DNA of 64,000 bases. Source: Pyrocephalus nanus (Eukaryota; Chordata; Aves; Passeriformes; Tyrannidae). The notes beneath the pieces were generated by a model, which was not told the DNA's origin, did no database searches, and saw only the letters and a list, made by a program, of their open reading frames with translations. The stretch spans positions 96,432,418-96,496,417 of the forward strand of contig CM076261.1 of NCBI GenBank assembly GCA_038380795.1, in the 5' to 3' direction. The translations under genes were made by a program, and so were the position numbers. Below are positions 32,758 through 43,844 of the stretch, piece by piece. The first letter of the stretch is position 1; every line of letters starts with the position of its first letter.

Positions 32758-33204
32758 TCCTGGCACCCTGCTCTGCTCACAACTTGGGGTTGATCTTTGC
32801 AGGACTCTGAGTGGAGCTGAGGACGGGGAGAGCACTCCCCAATCACCATCGTGGGCAAAACAGACCCCACCCAGGGGGGGAATGCATTTAATCCCTTTAA
32901 TTCCAATCTCAGAGGAAGATAATGGGACAGAAAACCAAACCTTAAATACCTTCCCTTCATCCAGGCTCAACTTCCCTCCCCTCTTCTCTGCCCCCTCTCC
33001 CCGAGGGGCTCAGGGCCAGGGACAAGGTGGGTTGGGGTTGGACTCGATCTCTGAGGGCTTCCAAGGTTGACCCAAGGCTAAGTCAAGGCTTAAGTGCCAC
33101 TAAAACTTCCTTACATTTTTTTCCTTCCCCTGCTCTCTCCACGTAAATTATTCAAAATTAATTATAACTTCCTGGTAATCTGTTAACATTTCATAATTGT
33201 TTCA
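32758..33204. other. Unique spacer with a CR1-like scrap
   Basis: No gene seen. A stretch at about 33,030-33,070 (GGGTTGGGGTTGGACTCGATCTC) resembles a CR1 3' end on the plus strand but is short. The rest is AT-rich unique sequence. Confidence 0.4.
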
Positions 33205-33280
33205 TCCATGTGGTGGGTTGGACTTCATGATCTTGGAGGTCTTTTCCAACCCTAAGGATTCCACGAGACGATTCTAGGCA
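33205..33280 (+). mobile_element. CR1 LINE 3' tail fragment
   Basis: Contains GGGTTGGACTTCATGATCTTGG and TCTTTTCCAACCCTAAGGATTC, the typical last bases of a plus-oriented CR1. Confidence 0.75.
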
Positions 33281-34016
33281 GCAAAATGGTTCTTGGTATC
33301 AAATCCACATTAATTTAATTTAATACAAGTGTAATTAATTAATACAAGTGTATAATTAAGTGTAACTTACAGCAAACCACCTTTTGCTGATGCAACTTTT
33401 CCATGTCCTGTGGATTCACCATTTCCCCCTGAGAACTTGGCCTTTTCCACCCCTCAGTGTCTGTAAATCCACGGATAAAAGAGCTCAGAGATCCTCCCTG
33501 TGGAATCCAACCAAAAATCTCAACCCCAACAGGGAGGGGAAATGTCCTAATTAAATAACCCCCACCCCCCCAAAACCAGCTGCAGGCAATAAAACCATCA
33601 ACAGACCCTCCAAGCAGCTGATGGCGAAGGAAAAAGAACCCCCTGAAAATAAAATAAAATAAAATAAAATAAAATAAAATAAAAAATTAAAATAAAATAA
33701 AAAAACCACCTTCTTCTCTGAGTAAACACAGAAAGAACCACCAGAATAAAGGCCAACAATAAATCAACCAGCAAAGGCCTCCTGGGAGGGAAAAGATGCC
33801 AAAGGAAAAGGTGAAAAAACACCTGGTTAGAAAGGCCTGATTAAGGAAATCGAGATTGAGGGAGAAGCCCACAAAAAAGTGACAAAAATAGAGGGGAAAG
33901 AGAAAAGAGAAAATAACCAGATTTAACAAGGAGAGGAAAAAAAAACCCAGAGGGATTTAAGGGCACCCCCTGTTCCTCTCAGCTCTTTAAAGAGGCTGAT
34001 CCAGGTTTCTTCCTGA
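33281..34016. other. AT-rich spacer: no gene seen
   Basis: Unique sequence apart from the AAAAT microsatellite inside it. No coding or RNA gene recognised. Confidence 0.5.
33646..33706 (+). repeat. AAAAT pentanucleotide microsatellite
   Basis: About a dozen AAAAT units with one AAAAATT interruption. Confidence 0.95.
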
Positions 34017-34320
34017 ATCCTGGAATGGTTTGGGATGGAAAGGGACCCTAAAGCTCATCCAGTCCCACCCTCCAAGGGCAGGGACAGCTCCCACCATCCC
34101 AGGGGGATCAAACCTGGCCTGGGACACTCCCAGGGATCCAGGAACAGCCACAGCTTCCATGGGAATTCCAGCCCAGCCTCTCCCCACCCTCCCAGCCAGG
34201 AATTCCATCCCAATATCCCACCTAACCCTGGGAATCCATTCCCTGTGTGCTGTCCCTCCAGCCCTCATCCCAAATCCCTCTCCAGCTCTCATCCCAAATC
34301 CCTCTCCAGCTCTCCTGGAA
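34017..34320 (-). mobile_element. CR1 LINE 3' end, diverged
   Basis: Minus-oriented CR1: TGGAATGGTTTGGGATGG, AAGGGACCCTAAAGCTCATCC, GGGCAGGGACAGCTCCCACC, then AACCTGGCCTGGGACACTCC. The inner part carries a short direct duplication (TCATCCCAAATCCCTCTCCA twice at about 34,265). Confidence 0.8.
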
Positions 34321-34324
34321 CCCC

Positions 34325-34625
34325 CAGGGAAGGAAAATGACCTTTAAAGGTCACTTCCAACCCCAACTGTTCCGAGATTCCACGAAAATAAAGCAGGAAA
34401 AGCTGCTCAAGCCTTGAGTAACCGAGGGAAAAATCAGGATATTTGGGACTGGAAAAGATCCTAAAGCTCATCCAGCCCCACTTTCCATGGGCAGGGACAA
34501 CTCCCACCACCCCAAATTGCTCCAACCAGGCCTTGGACGCTTCCAGAGCCGTGGGAATCCAATCCACAACCTCTCTGGAAAACCAGCAACTTCCTGCTGT
34601 TTGAATCCCACCTTGTCCTGGGCTG
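34325..34625 (-). mobile_element. CR1 LINE fragments, diverged
   Basis: A short plus-oriented tail (GGTCACTTCCAACCCCAACTG at about 34,350) is followed by a minus-oriented copy from about 34,440 (CTGGAAAAGATCCTAAAGCTC, TCCATGGGCAGGGACAACTCC). Confidence 0.7.
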
Positions 34626-34970
34626 GGGGGTAAGGAAGAAGTCAATCCCACCAGGATAAACCCAGGAGAGGTGGGATATTCCGGGGATATTCCCACACCA
34701 CGAGCGCCCCGGGGGGAGATGTGAAAATAAAGCTCTCAAAAGAGGGGGTTTCCAAACAAAAAAAACTCCATTTATTCCTTTAATTCCTTTAATCCCTGGG
34801 GGGTGTTGACAGTTGTTCCAAGCCTTTAAATAACTTTAAAAAAATAAATTTATTAAAAGATAAAATAGTGCCCCGTTTCCACGGCGACGGAGCCGGCGGG
34901 AATTCACGGGATTGACCGGTTGGAAAGGCAGGGAAAACCCAAGGAAGATCCAGGCAGAGGGGGAGGGATG
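34626..34970. other. Spacer: no gene seen
   Basis: Unique sequence between CR1 fragments; no coding sequence recognised. Confidence 0.4.
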
Positions 34971-35310
34971 GGAATCATGGAATGCTTCGGGCTGGAAGGG
35001 ACCTTGAGGATCGTCCCATTCCCAACCCCAGAGGGTGGGAAGGGATGATGAGCAGGGATGGAAGTTCTGAAGAAGTTTTTGGGGCCTCCTTCCCCCTGTG
35101 GGAAGACAGGGATCTCTGGGATCCATGGAATCATTTAAAAGCTTGGAAAAGCCTCTCCCCTGAGGTGGCTGAGCCCAACCATTCCCACCCCCCTGCTCCG
35201 TGTCCCTAAGTGCCACATCCATGGGGACATCAAATCCTGGCAGGGCTGGGAATTCCAGCCTGTGCCAGGGCTGGAAATACCCTTTCCAGGAGGAACATTC
35301 CCCAATATCC
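34971..35310 (-). mobile_element. CR1-like fragment, diverged
   Basis: Opens ATGGAATGCTTCGGGCTGGAAGG, then ACCTTGAGGATC, a minus-oriented CR1 start. The inner end is not clear. Confidence 0.6.
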
Positions 35311-35825
35311 CACCTAAACCTTCTCCTGGGCAAACTGAGGATGTTCCCTCTCCTCTTATCCCTCGTTCCTTGGGAGCAGAGCTCGATCCCAGCCGGCTCC
35401 CCCCTCCTGGCTGGGAATTGTTGGGATCCAGAAGGTTCCCCCCCGATCCTCCTTTTTTCCCCCCCAGCTCGTTGTGGGCTGAATTTTGGGAGTGATTCCA
35501 GCAGAATTCCGGAGCTCAAGGCGGTTCTCCCCGCCCAAAATGCCTCCAGGTATTCCCATTTCCCTCAGATGGGATCAGGACACCCCCATCTCCCCTTGGG
35601 AATGTGATCCCAGGTGTTTCCTTGGGAAGCTCCAGGATCTGGGAAAGCGACAAAACCTGCCCTGGAAAACAAGGATGGATAAAAAAAAAAAAAGAGAGAG
35701 AGGGCAAATCCAGAGGAGTGTAAAAGAGGATCCATATCCTACAAATTTTGGGATCAAACACCATTATTTGAGGAGGAGCTGAAGTTTTTTATGGGGAATT
35801 CCCATAAATTCCACGCCTGGAAATG
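35311..35825. other. Spacer: no gene seen
   Basis: Unique sequence with a short A run at about 35,680. Open frames lack recognisable features. Confidence 0.4.
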
Positions 35826-35925
35826 TCCAAGGTCAGGTTGGGGCCACCTGGGAGAGGGGTGGAAGGAGATGATCTCGAAGGTCCCTTCCCACCAAAAACA
35901 TTCCACGAGTCGGTGACGGCTTTTC
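35826..35925 (+). mobile_element. CR1 LINE 3' tail fragment
   Basis: GGAGATGATCTCGAAGGTCC, then CTTCCCACCAAAAACATTCC, a plus-oriented CR1 tail. Confidence 0.65.
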
Positions 35926-36003
35926 CTTGGATCGGGACAAAAAGCGCTCCTTTACTCCCTAAATTTAATTTTTTTTAATCGGGAAAAACTGAATAATTAC
36001 ACC

Positions 36004-36072
36004 AAAAAAAAAAAAAAAAAAAACCAGCCCAGAACTAAACTCTTCCAAAAATAAATAAATAAATAAATAAAA
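36004..36072 (+). repeat. A run and AAAT microsatellite
   Basis: A run of 20 A at 36,004-36,023, then AAAT units from about 36,047. Confidence 0.9.
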
Positions 36073-36539
36073 ACCAACCCCAACTCGACTCAGCAAGAGG
36101 AAGAAGCCCCCAGGAAAATCCCAAATTCACCGTTTCCCAGGATTCCCCCAGGTCTGGGATGTGCAGGGGGAGCAGGGATGGGGGAAATGGGATGGGATTT
36201 GGGTCCTTCTTTCCCCCTCCCCAAAAAAAACCCAAAAAGCCACGGGGTTGGACGTGAGGAAGTTCGGGAAGAGGAGGAGGAGGAAGAGCAGAGGAGCTCC
36301 CTGCCAGCCGAATTCCTGGGAAAACCTGCACGGCAGGGATTTGTGGGGAGCTCGGGAAGGGAATAAAAGGTTTGGGTTTTTTTTTGGGGGTTGCTGCTCC
36401 CCAGATCGTCCGATCCCAAAGTTTTGGCGGCGGGGCTGAAGCCGCTCCGAGGGTTCCCGGTGTCCCCACCCCGACCAGGTGGCACTCGCGGGATGGGACA
36501 TCCCCAAAACCCCCCCTTCCCGAAATATTCCGGGCTTTG
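36073..36539. other. GC-mixed spacer: no gene seen
   Basis: Overlapping open frames on both strands, none with a recognisable domain. A 10-T run lies near 36,380. Confidence 0.4.
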
Positions 36540-37045
36540 GCCTCGGGGCGGTTGGGATTTTGGGGTGTTGAGGATTTGGGGTGTTCAGGATTTAGGGTGT
36601 TCAGAAGTTTGAGGTGTTCAGGATTTGGGGTGTTGAGGAGTTTGGGATCCTAAGGATTTAGGGTGTTCAGGGTTTTGGGGTGCTAGGGAGTTTGGGATGT
36701 TCAGGAGTTTGGGGTCTTCAGGATTTGGGGCATTCAGGATTTGGGGCGTTCAGGATTTGGGATGTTCAGGAGTTTGGGATGTTCAGGGTTTTGGGTGTTC
36801 AGGATTTGGGGTGGTTGGGGTTTGGGGGTGTTTGGGGTTTGGGGTTTTCAGGGTTTTGGGATGTTCCGGAGTTTGGGATGTTCAGGAGTTTGGGGTGTTC
36901 AGGATTTGGGATGTTCAGGAGTTTGGGTTGTTCAGGATTTGGGGCGTTCAGGAGTTTGGGGCATTCAGGATTTAGGATGTTTGGGATTTTGGGGGGTTCG
37001 GGGTTTTCAGTGTTTTGGGATGTTCAGGGGTTTGGGGTGTTCAGA
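36540..37045 (+). repeat. G-rich minisatellite (GTTCAGGATTTGGG type)
   Basis: Degenerate units of about 18-20 bp, such as TGTTCAGGATTTGGGG and TGTTCAGGAGTTTGGG. The plus strand has regularly spaced G3-G5 runs. Confidence 0.9.
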
Positions 37046-39625
37046 AGTTATGTGTACACACACATAACACACACATGGAACACACACATAACACACATGG
37101 AACAAACACATGTAACACACATCACACACGTGTGACACACACATGTAACACACACACGTGTAACACACACATGTAACACACGTTTAACACACACACATGT
37201 AGCGCATTCACACGTGTCACACACACCTGTAGCACACCCGTGCAGCACACACGTGTAGCACACATTAAGCACACTCAGACGTGTAACACACACGTGTAGT
37301 ACGCACACATTACACACATGTAGTGCACTCACACGTGTAACACACATACATGTAACACACATGTAGCGCACTCACACGTGTAACACACACGTGTAACACG
37401 CACGTGTAACATGCACACACGTGTTACACACATGTAGTGCACTCATACGTGTAACACACATATGTAACACACACACGTGTTACACACATGTAGCACATAC
37501 ACACATGTAAGATGTGCACCTTTAGCACACACACACGTGTAACACACACACGTGTAGCACACATGTCACAGGTGTAACACACCTGTAGTGCACACACACA
37601 TGGAACACACACATGTGGAACACACACATAACACACACACGTGGAACACACACACGTGTAACACACACATAACACACACGTGGAACACACACATGGAACA
37701 CACACACGTGGAACACACACATAACACACACGTGGAACACACACATAACACACACGTGGAACACACACACGTGTGACACACACATAACACACACATAACA
37801 CACACGTGGAACACACACATGTGGAACACACACACGTGTAACACACACATAACACACACGTGGAACACACACATAACACACACGTGGAACACACACACGT
37901 GTGACACACACATAACACACACATAACACACACGTGGAACACACACATGTGGAACACACACACGTGGAACACACACATAACACACACGTGGAACACACAC
38001 ATAACACACACGTGGAACACACACACGTGTGACACACACATAACACACACATAACACACACGTGGAACACACACATGTGGAACACACACACGTGTAACAC
38101 ACACATAACACACACGTGGAACACACACATAACACACACGTGGAACACACACACGTGTGACACACACATAACACACACATAACACACACGTGGAACACAC
38201 ACACATGGAACACACACACGTGGAACACACACATAACACACACGTGGAACACACACATAACACACATGTGGAACACACACACGTGTGACACACACATAAC
38301 ACACACATAACACACACGTGGAACACACACATGTGGAACACACACACGTGTAACACACACATAACACACACGTGGAACACACACATAACACACATGTGGA
38401 ACACACACACGTGTGACACACACATAACACACACATAACACACACGTGGAACACACACATGTGGAACACACACACGTGGAACACACACATAACACACACG
38501 TGGAACACACACATAACACACATGTGGAACACACGTGTGACACACACATAACACACACATAACACACACGTGGAACACACACACTCAACAGACACACGTG
38601 GAACACACACATGTGGAACACACACACGTGCAACACAAACATGTAATACACACGTGTAACACACACATGTAACACGCACATGTAACAAACACATGTAACA
38701 CACATATCACGAACGTGCGACACACATACGTGTAACACACACTTGTAACACACACATGTGCAACACACACATACACACATGTGGAACACAAACGTGTAAT
38801 TCACACACATGTAACACATGTAGCACACACGTGTAACATACATGTGTAGCAAACACATGTAACACACACATCACACACGTGTGACACACATGTGGCACAC
38901 ACGTGACACACACACACGTGTAACACAGGTGTAATACACGCGTGTAACGCACACACATGTAGCGCATTCACACGTGTCACACACACCTGTAGCACACCCG
39001 TGCAGCACACACGTGTAACACACAGGTAGTGAACTCACACGTGTAACACGCACGTGTAACACGCACACACGTGTTACACACCTGTAGCATATACACACGT
39101 GTAACACACACATGTAACACACACATACGTGTAACACACATGTAGCGCACACGTGTAACACACACACGTGTAACACACACGTGTAACACACACACGTGTT
39201 ACACACATGTAGCACATATGCACATGTAAGATGTGCACCTTTAGCACACACACACCTGTAGCACACACGTCACAGGTGTAACACACTTGTGCACAAACAC
39301 GTGCAACACACACACATAGAGCACACACACATAACACACACGTGGAACACACACATGGAACACACACACATAACACACACACGTGGAACACACACATAAC
39401 ACACACACGTGGAACACACACATAACACACACACGTGGAACACACACACGTGGAACACACACATAACACACACACGTGGAACACACACATAACACACACG
39501 TGGAACACACACACACATAACACACACACGTACAGCACACACACATAACACACACACGTACAGCACACACGTGTAACACACACATGACACACACATGTAG
39601 CACACACACGTGTAACTCACACCCA
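37046..39625 (+). repeat. CA-rich satellite with many CACGTG palindromes
   Basis: About 2.6 kb of ACACAC sequence punctuated by CACGTGT, CACGTGG, CATGTAA and ATAACAC words. From about 37,620 to 38,590 the words form a higher-order repeat of exactly 128 bp: GTGTGACACACACATAACAC recurs at 37,771, 37,899, 38,027, 38,155, 38,283 and 38,411, and a shortened form follows at 38,535. The outer parts are less ordered. Long Cys/Val-rich open frames on the minus strand are products of the repeat. Confidence 0.95.
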
Positions 39626-39639
39626 CACGTGACAGCCCC

Positions 39640-40790
39640 TCACGTGCCCGCCCCTCGCCTGCGCGCGCACGGTCGCGCGTGGCCGGGCACTGCGCGTGCG
39701 CGCCGCGACTACCGTAATTCCAAACGTCGTGCGCATCCAGGTACCGTATTTACCAGTGATACGCCGATACTGTATTTCCTATGGTTCATGCGCACTCCAA
39801 AACACCGCGGTGCCGTATTTCTCAGTGCGCGTGCGCATCATGACTGCCGTAATTACCAACGCGCATCTCACCGCAACTAACGCAGTTCCAAATGCGCATG
39901 CGCGTTACATACCGTAGCTCCGCGCGCGCATCTCACCGCCACCTTTATCCAGTGCGCATGCGCACCACAGGTACCGTGCTTCCAAATGCGCCTGCGCACC
40001 ACGGCACCGTATTTCAAAATGCGCACGCGCAATTCAAGAACCGAATTTCCAAGTATGCATCTCGCCAGTACCGTAATTACCAGTGCGCTTGCGCACCATG
40101 AGCACCGTATTTCCAGGTGCTCCTGCGCACCACGACCATCGTATTTGTAAATGCGCATCACTCCGGTACCGTATTTCCCAGCGCGCATGCACACGAGAGT
40201 GGCGTACTTCCAAATGCGCATGCGCACCCCGGGCACCGTGTTTCCAAGTGCACATGCGCGCCTCCACTACCGTAATTCCAGAAGGGCATCCCGCCACGAT
40301 CCCGTGATTCCAAATGTTCGTGCGCTCCACAACTACTGGAATTCCGAGTGCGCATCGCACAAGTACCGTATTTACGAGTGCGTATCGCACAAGTACCGTA
40401 ATTACGAATGCGCATCGCACAAGTGCTGTATTTCCAAAAAGCGCATCGTAACGTACACATCTCATTTCCAACTGCTCATGCGCCTGCCGGTACCGTATTC
40501 CCCCACCGGGTATCCCAACGCACGGTACCGTAATCCTAACTGCGTGCGCGCACCACAAACCCCGTATTTCCCAGCGCGCACGTGCGCCATTACCGTATTT
40601 CCCGAAGCGCATCACAGATCTACGCTACCCCCAAATGGGAGTGCGCGCAGCGAGTACCGTATTTCTCAAAGGCGCACCGCGCCAGTACCGTATTTCACCG
40701 TGCGCAGGCGCACTCCGCGCCGCGCCCCTCCCCGTGCGTGCGCGCCGCGCCTGCCGTATTTCCCCGAGCGCACGCGCACCCCCAAAAAAC
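39640..40790 (+). repeat. GC-rich array with NRF1-like palindromes
   Basis: Degenerate units of about 36-45 bp pair a TACCGTATTTCCAA-type box with a GCGCATGCGC-type palindrome and CACCAC. Perfect GCGCATGCGC occurs at 39,894, 39,954 and 40,216. One-base variants occur at 39,988 (GCGCCTGCGC), 40,021 (GCGCACGCGC), 40,085 (GCGCTTGCGC) and 40,702 (GCGCAGGCGC), among others. The array runs up to the CpG-rich promoter of ARHGAP39. Confidence 0.85.
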
Positions 40791-40829
40791 CATCACCTCC
40801 CATCATATCCCGCGCGTGTCCCCGCCCCT

Positions 40830-41117
40830 CATTTAAATGGGGCGTGGCTCTCCCCAGGAAAAGGGGCGTGTCCCCGCCCGTGCCCCGCCCCCCGGGGCCG
40901 TCCCCATTGGCCGCGCCGCCGTTGTCGCGGGTGACGGGGACGCGGCGGGGCCGCCGCGCTCGGAGCGCGCCGGGAGCGGGAGCGGCCGCGCAGGGGGTTT
41001 GGTTTTGGGGAGGGGGGGGGGCGGCGGCGGCTCCGGGGCCGGGGAGGGGGCCATGGGAGCCCGGGGAAGCCGAGACGGCGCCGGGAGGACCGGCCAGCGG
41101 TAGAACCGGCGCGGATC
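40830..41117 (+). promoter_or_regulatory. CpG-rich promoter and 5'UTR of ARHGAP39
   Basis: Dense CpG, several GC boxes (GGGGCGTGG, CCCCGCCC, CCCCGCCCCC) and an inverted CCAAT box (CCATTGG at 40,904-40,910). There is no TATA box near the start. The transcription start cannot be fixed from sequence; the last 60-100 bp before the ATG are 5'UTR. Confidence 0.7.
41053..41103 (+). promoter_or_regulatory. Short upstream ORF in the ARHGAP39 leader
   Basis: A 16-codon frame (MGARGSRDGAGRTGQR) with a favourable start context (GCCATGG) and its own stop 14 bp before the main ATG. It could reduce main-frame initiation if the leader includes it; that is inference. Confidence 0.45.
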
Positions 41118-41128
41118 ATGGCGGAGAG
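41118..41128 (+). CDS. ARHGAP39: ARHGAP39 exon 1 (first 11 coding bases)
   Basis: ATGGCGGAGAG followed by GTGAGAG, a good splice donor. It encodes Met-Ala-Glu plus two bases of an Arg codon. Joined to exon 2, which begins G CTG GAA TGG, it gives MAERLEWVEI, where LEWVEI begins the first WW domain of ARHGAP39. The ATG has a strong context (A at -3, G at +4) and sits in the CpG-rich promoter region. Other isoforms with different first exons are known in vertebrates and could lie elsewhere. Confidence 0.8.
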
Positions 41129-41689
41129 GTGAGAGCCGGCACCGCGGGGGGGGGGGGTTTGGGGTGGGGGTGGGGGAATTTTGGGGGGGCTGCACCCGCC
41201 GCTCGAACAGATCCGCACCCGCCAAACAAACCCCCCTTTTGGGGGGCGTCTTGTCCGCTCCTCGTCCCCTACGGAGGTTTCGGGGGTGCCCCTCCCGCCG
41301 CTTGGAGGTGCCCTTGGGGGGGGCTTTGCCCTCCCCCTCCCCCTCCCCCTCCCCCATCACCACTTTGGGGGGATTTTGCGCCTTTTCGGGGGCGATTTTT
41401 GGGGTCTCCGCCTTGATTTTGAGGGGGGGGAAGGTGGGAGGAGGGGGCGTCCCCACCGGAGCTGCATCGAGGGGTGGGTTTGGATGGTGGATCCCAGATT
41501 TTTGGTGCATGGGAAGGGGTGGGGGGGGGCGCTGGATGCGCCCACCGGGATCTCCGGAGCTGCGGGATGGAGATGATGGGAATGAGGGGGGGAAGATGGA
41601 GATGGGAATGAGGGGGAAGGGGGGGGATGGAGCTCAACCCCACCCTGGTGTTGGGAAAAGGTGGAGTGAGTGTGGGGGAGGGGAGGGGG

Positions 41690-42300
41690 TGGATCCCATC
41701 CCGCTCCCTTTGGAAAGGGGCTGGTGAAGGAGTTGGATCCCACCTTGTTACCTTGGGAGGGGTTGGATCCCACCCTGTTTCACCTGGAAGGGGGGGTTGG
41801 ATCCCACTTTTTTTTCACCTGGAATGGGGGGTTGGATCCCACTTTTTTTTCACCTGGAATGGGGAGCTGGATCCCACCCTGCTTCCCGTGGAATGGGGGG
41901 TTGGATCCCACCCTGCTTCCCGTGGAATGGGGCGTTGGATCCCACCCTGCTTCCCATGGAATGGGGGGTTGGATCCCACCCTGCTTCCCGTGGAATGGGG
42001 GGTTGGATCCCACCCCGCTTCCCATGGAATGGGGGGTTGGATCCCACTTTTTTTTCACCTGGAAGGGGGGTTGGATCCCACCCTGCTCCCTCTGGAAGGG
42101 GGGGTTGGATCCCACCCTTTTTTACCTGGAATGGGGGGTTGGATCCCACCCTGCTTCCCATGGAATGGGGGGTTGGATCCCACCCTGCTTCCCGTGGAAT
42201 GGGGGGTTGGATCCCACCCTGCTCCCTCTGGAGGGGGTTCTGGAGGTGCTGGATCCCACTTTTTTTCTCCAGGGAGGGGTTGGATCCCTGTTCCCTGCTC
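41690..42300 (+). repeat. Minisatellite, 34-36 bp (GGGTTGGATCCCACCCTGCT)
   Basis: Units of GGTTGGATCCCACCCTGCTTCCC(A/G)TGGAATGGGG with CCTTTTTTTCACC variants. It grades into the next array, which shares the GGATCCCA core. Confidence 0.92.
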
Positions 42301-43830
42301 CTCGTGGTTGGAAGAGGGGGGGGTGGTTATGGAGAGGCTGGATCCCATCCTGCTCCCTTTGGAAAGGGCTGGATCCCATGGAAAAGCTGGATCCCATGGA
42401 AAAGCTGGATCCCATCCTACTCCCTTTGGAAAGGTCAAATCCCACCCTGCTTCCCACGGGAAAGCTGGATCCCATGGAAAAGCTGGATCCCATCCTGCTC
42501 CGTTTGGAAAGGGCTGGATCCCACCCTGCTTCCCATGGAAAAGCTGGATCCCATCCTGCTTCCCATGGAAAAGCTGGATCCCATGGAAAAGCTGGATCCC
42601 ATCCTGCTCCCTTTGGAAAGGTCAAATCCCACCCTGCTTCCCATGGAAAAGCTGGATCCCATGGAAAAGCTGGATCCCATCCTGCTTCCCATGGAAAAGC
42701 TGGATCCCATGGAAAAGCTGGATCCCATCCTGCTTCCCGTGGAAAAGCTGGATCCTATGGAAAAGCTGGATCCCATGGAAAAGCTGGATCCCACCCTGCT
42801 CCCTTTGGAAAGGTCAAATCCCACCCTGCTTCCCGTGGAAAAGCTGGATCCCATGGAAAAGCTGGATCCCACCCTGCTTCCCATGGAAAAGCTGGATCCC
42901 ATGGAAAAGCTGGATCCCACCCTGCTTCCCATGGAGGGGATCTGGAGCTGCTGGATCCTTCCCTGCTTCCCATGGAAAAGCTGGATCCCACCCTGCTCCC
43001 TTTGGAAAGGGCTGGATCCCACCCTGCTTCCCATGGAAAAGCTGGATCCCACCCTGCTTCCCATGGAAAAGCTGGATCCCATGGAAAAGCTGGATCCCAT
43101 CCTGCTCCCTTTGGAAGGGTCAAATCCCATCCTGCTTCCCATGGAAAAGCTGGATCCCATCCTGCTTCCCATGGAAAAGCTGGATCCCATGGAAAAGCTG
43201 GATCCCATCCTGCTTCCCATGGAAAGGTCAAATCCCACCCTGCTTCCCATGGAAAAGCTGGATCCCATCCTGCTTCCCATGGAAAGGTCAAATCCTACCC
43301 TGCTTCCCATGGAAAAGCTGGATCCCATGGAAAAGCTGGATACCATGGAAAAGCTGGATCCCGTCCTGCTCCCTTTGGAAAGGTCAAATCCCACCCTGCT
43401 TCCCATGGAAAAGCTGGATCCCATGGAAAAGCTGGATCCCATGGAAAAGCTGGATCCCATGGAAAAGCTGGATCCCATCCTGCTCCCTTTGGAAAGGGCT
43501 GGATCCCATCCTGCTTCCCATGGAAAAGCTGGATCTCATCCTGCTTCCCATGGAAAAGCTGGATCCCATGGAAAAGCTGGATCCCATGGAAAAGCTGGAT
43601 CCCATAGAAAAGCTGGATCCCATCCTTCTCCCTTTGGAAAGGTCAAATCCCACCCTGCTTCCCATGGAAAAGCTGGATCCCATGGAAAAGCTGGATCCCA
43701 TGGAAAAGCTGGATCCCATGGAAAAGCTGGATCCCACCCTGCTTCCCATGGAGGGGATCTGGAGCTGCTGGATCCTTCCCTGCTTCCCATGGAAAAGTTG
43801 GATCCAATCCCATCCTTCTCCCTATGGATC
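42301..43830 (+). repeat. Minisatellite, 18/30 bp (AAAAGCTGGATCCCATGG)
   Basis: An 18-bp unit AAAAGCTGGATCCCATGG mixed with 30-bp units that add CCTGCTTCCCATGG or begin AAAGGTCAAATCCC. A longer variant, GGAGGGGATCTGGAGCTGCTG, occurs twice (about 42,925 and 43,750), so part of the array was duplicated as a block. Because 18 and 30 are multiples of three, several frames stay open for more than 1 kb. Confidence 0.94.
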
Positions 43831-43844
43831 CTCCACGCGTGGGG

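Noticed and set aside
31364..33070. 568-codon plus frame and 445-codon minus frame over the 27-bp minisatellite
   Set aside because: The repeat period is a multiple of three and the unit has no stop in several frames on both strands; no start context, splice signals or domain.
37424..38867. Cys/Val/His-rich minus-strand frames of 386-433 codons
   Set aside because: Translations of the CACGTG satellite. All three minus frames are open over the same bases, so there is no coding signal.
39640..40790. Possible gene in the GC-rich stretch before ARHGAP39 (421-codon frame from 40,151)
   Set aside because: The frame runs through degenerate tandem units and on into the CpG-rich promoter; translation has no domain.
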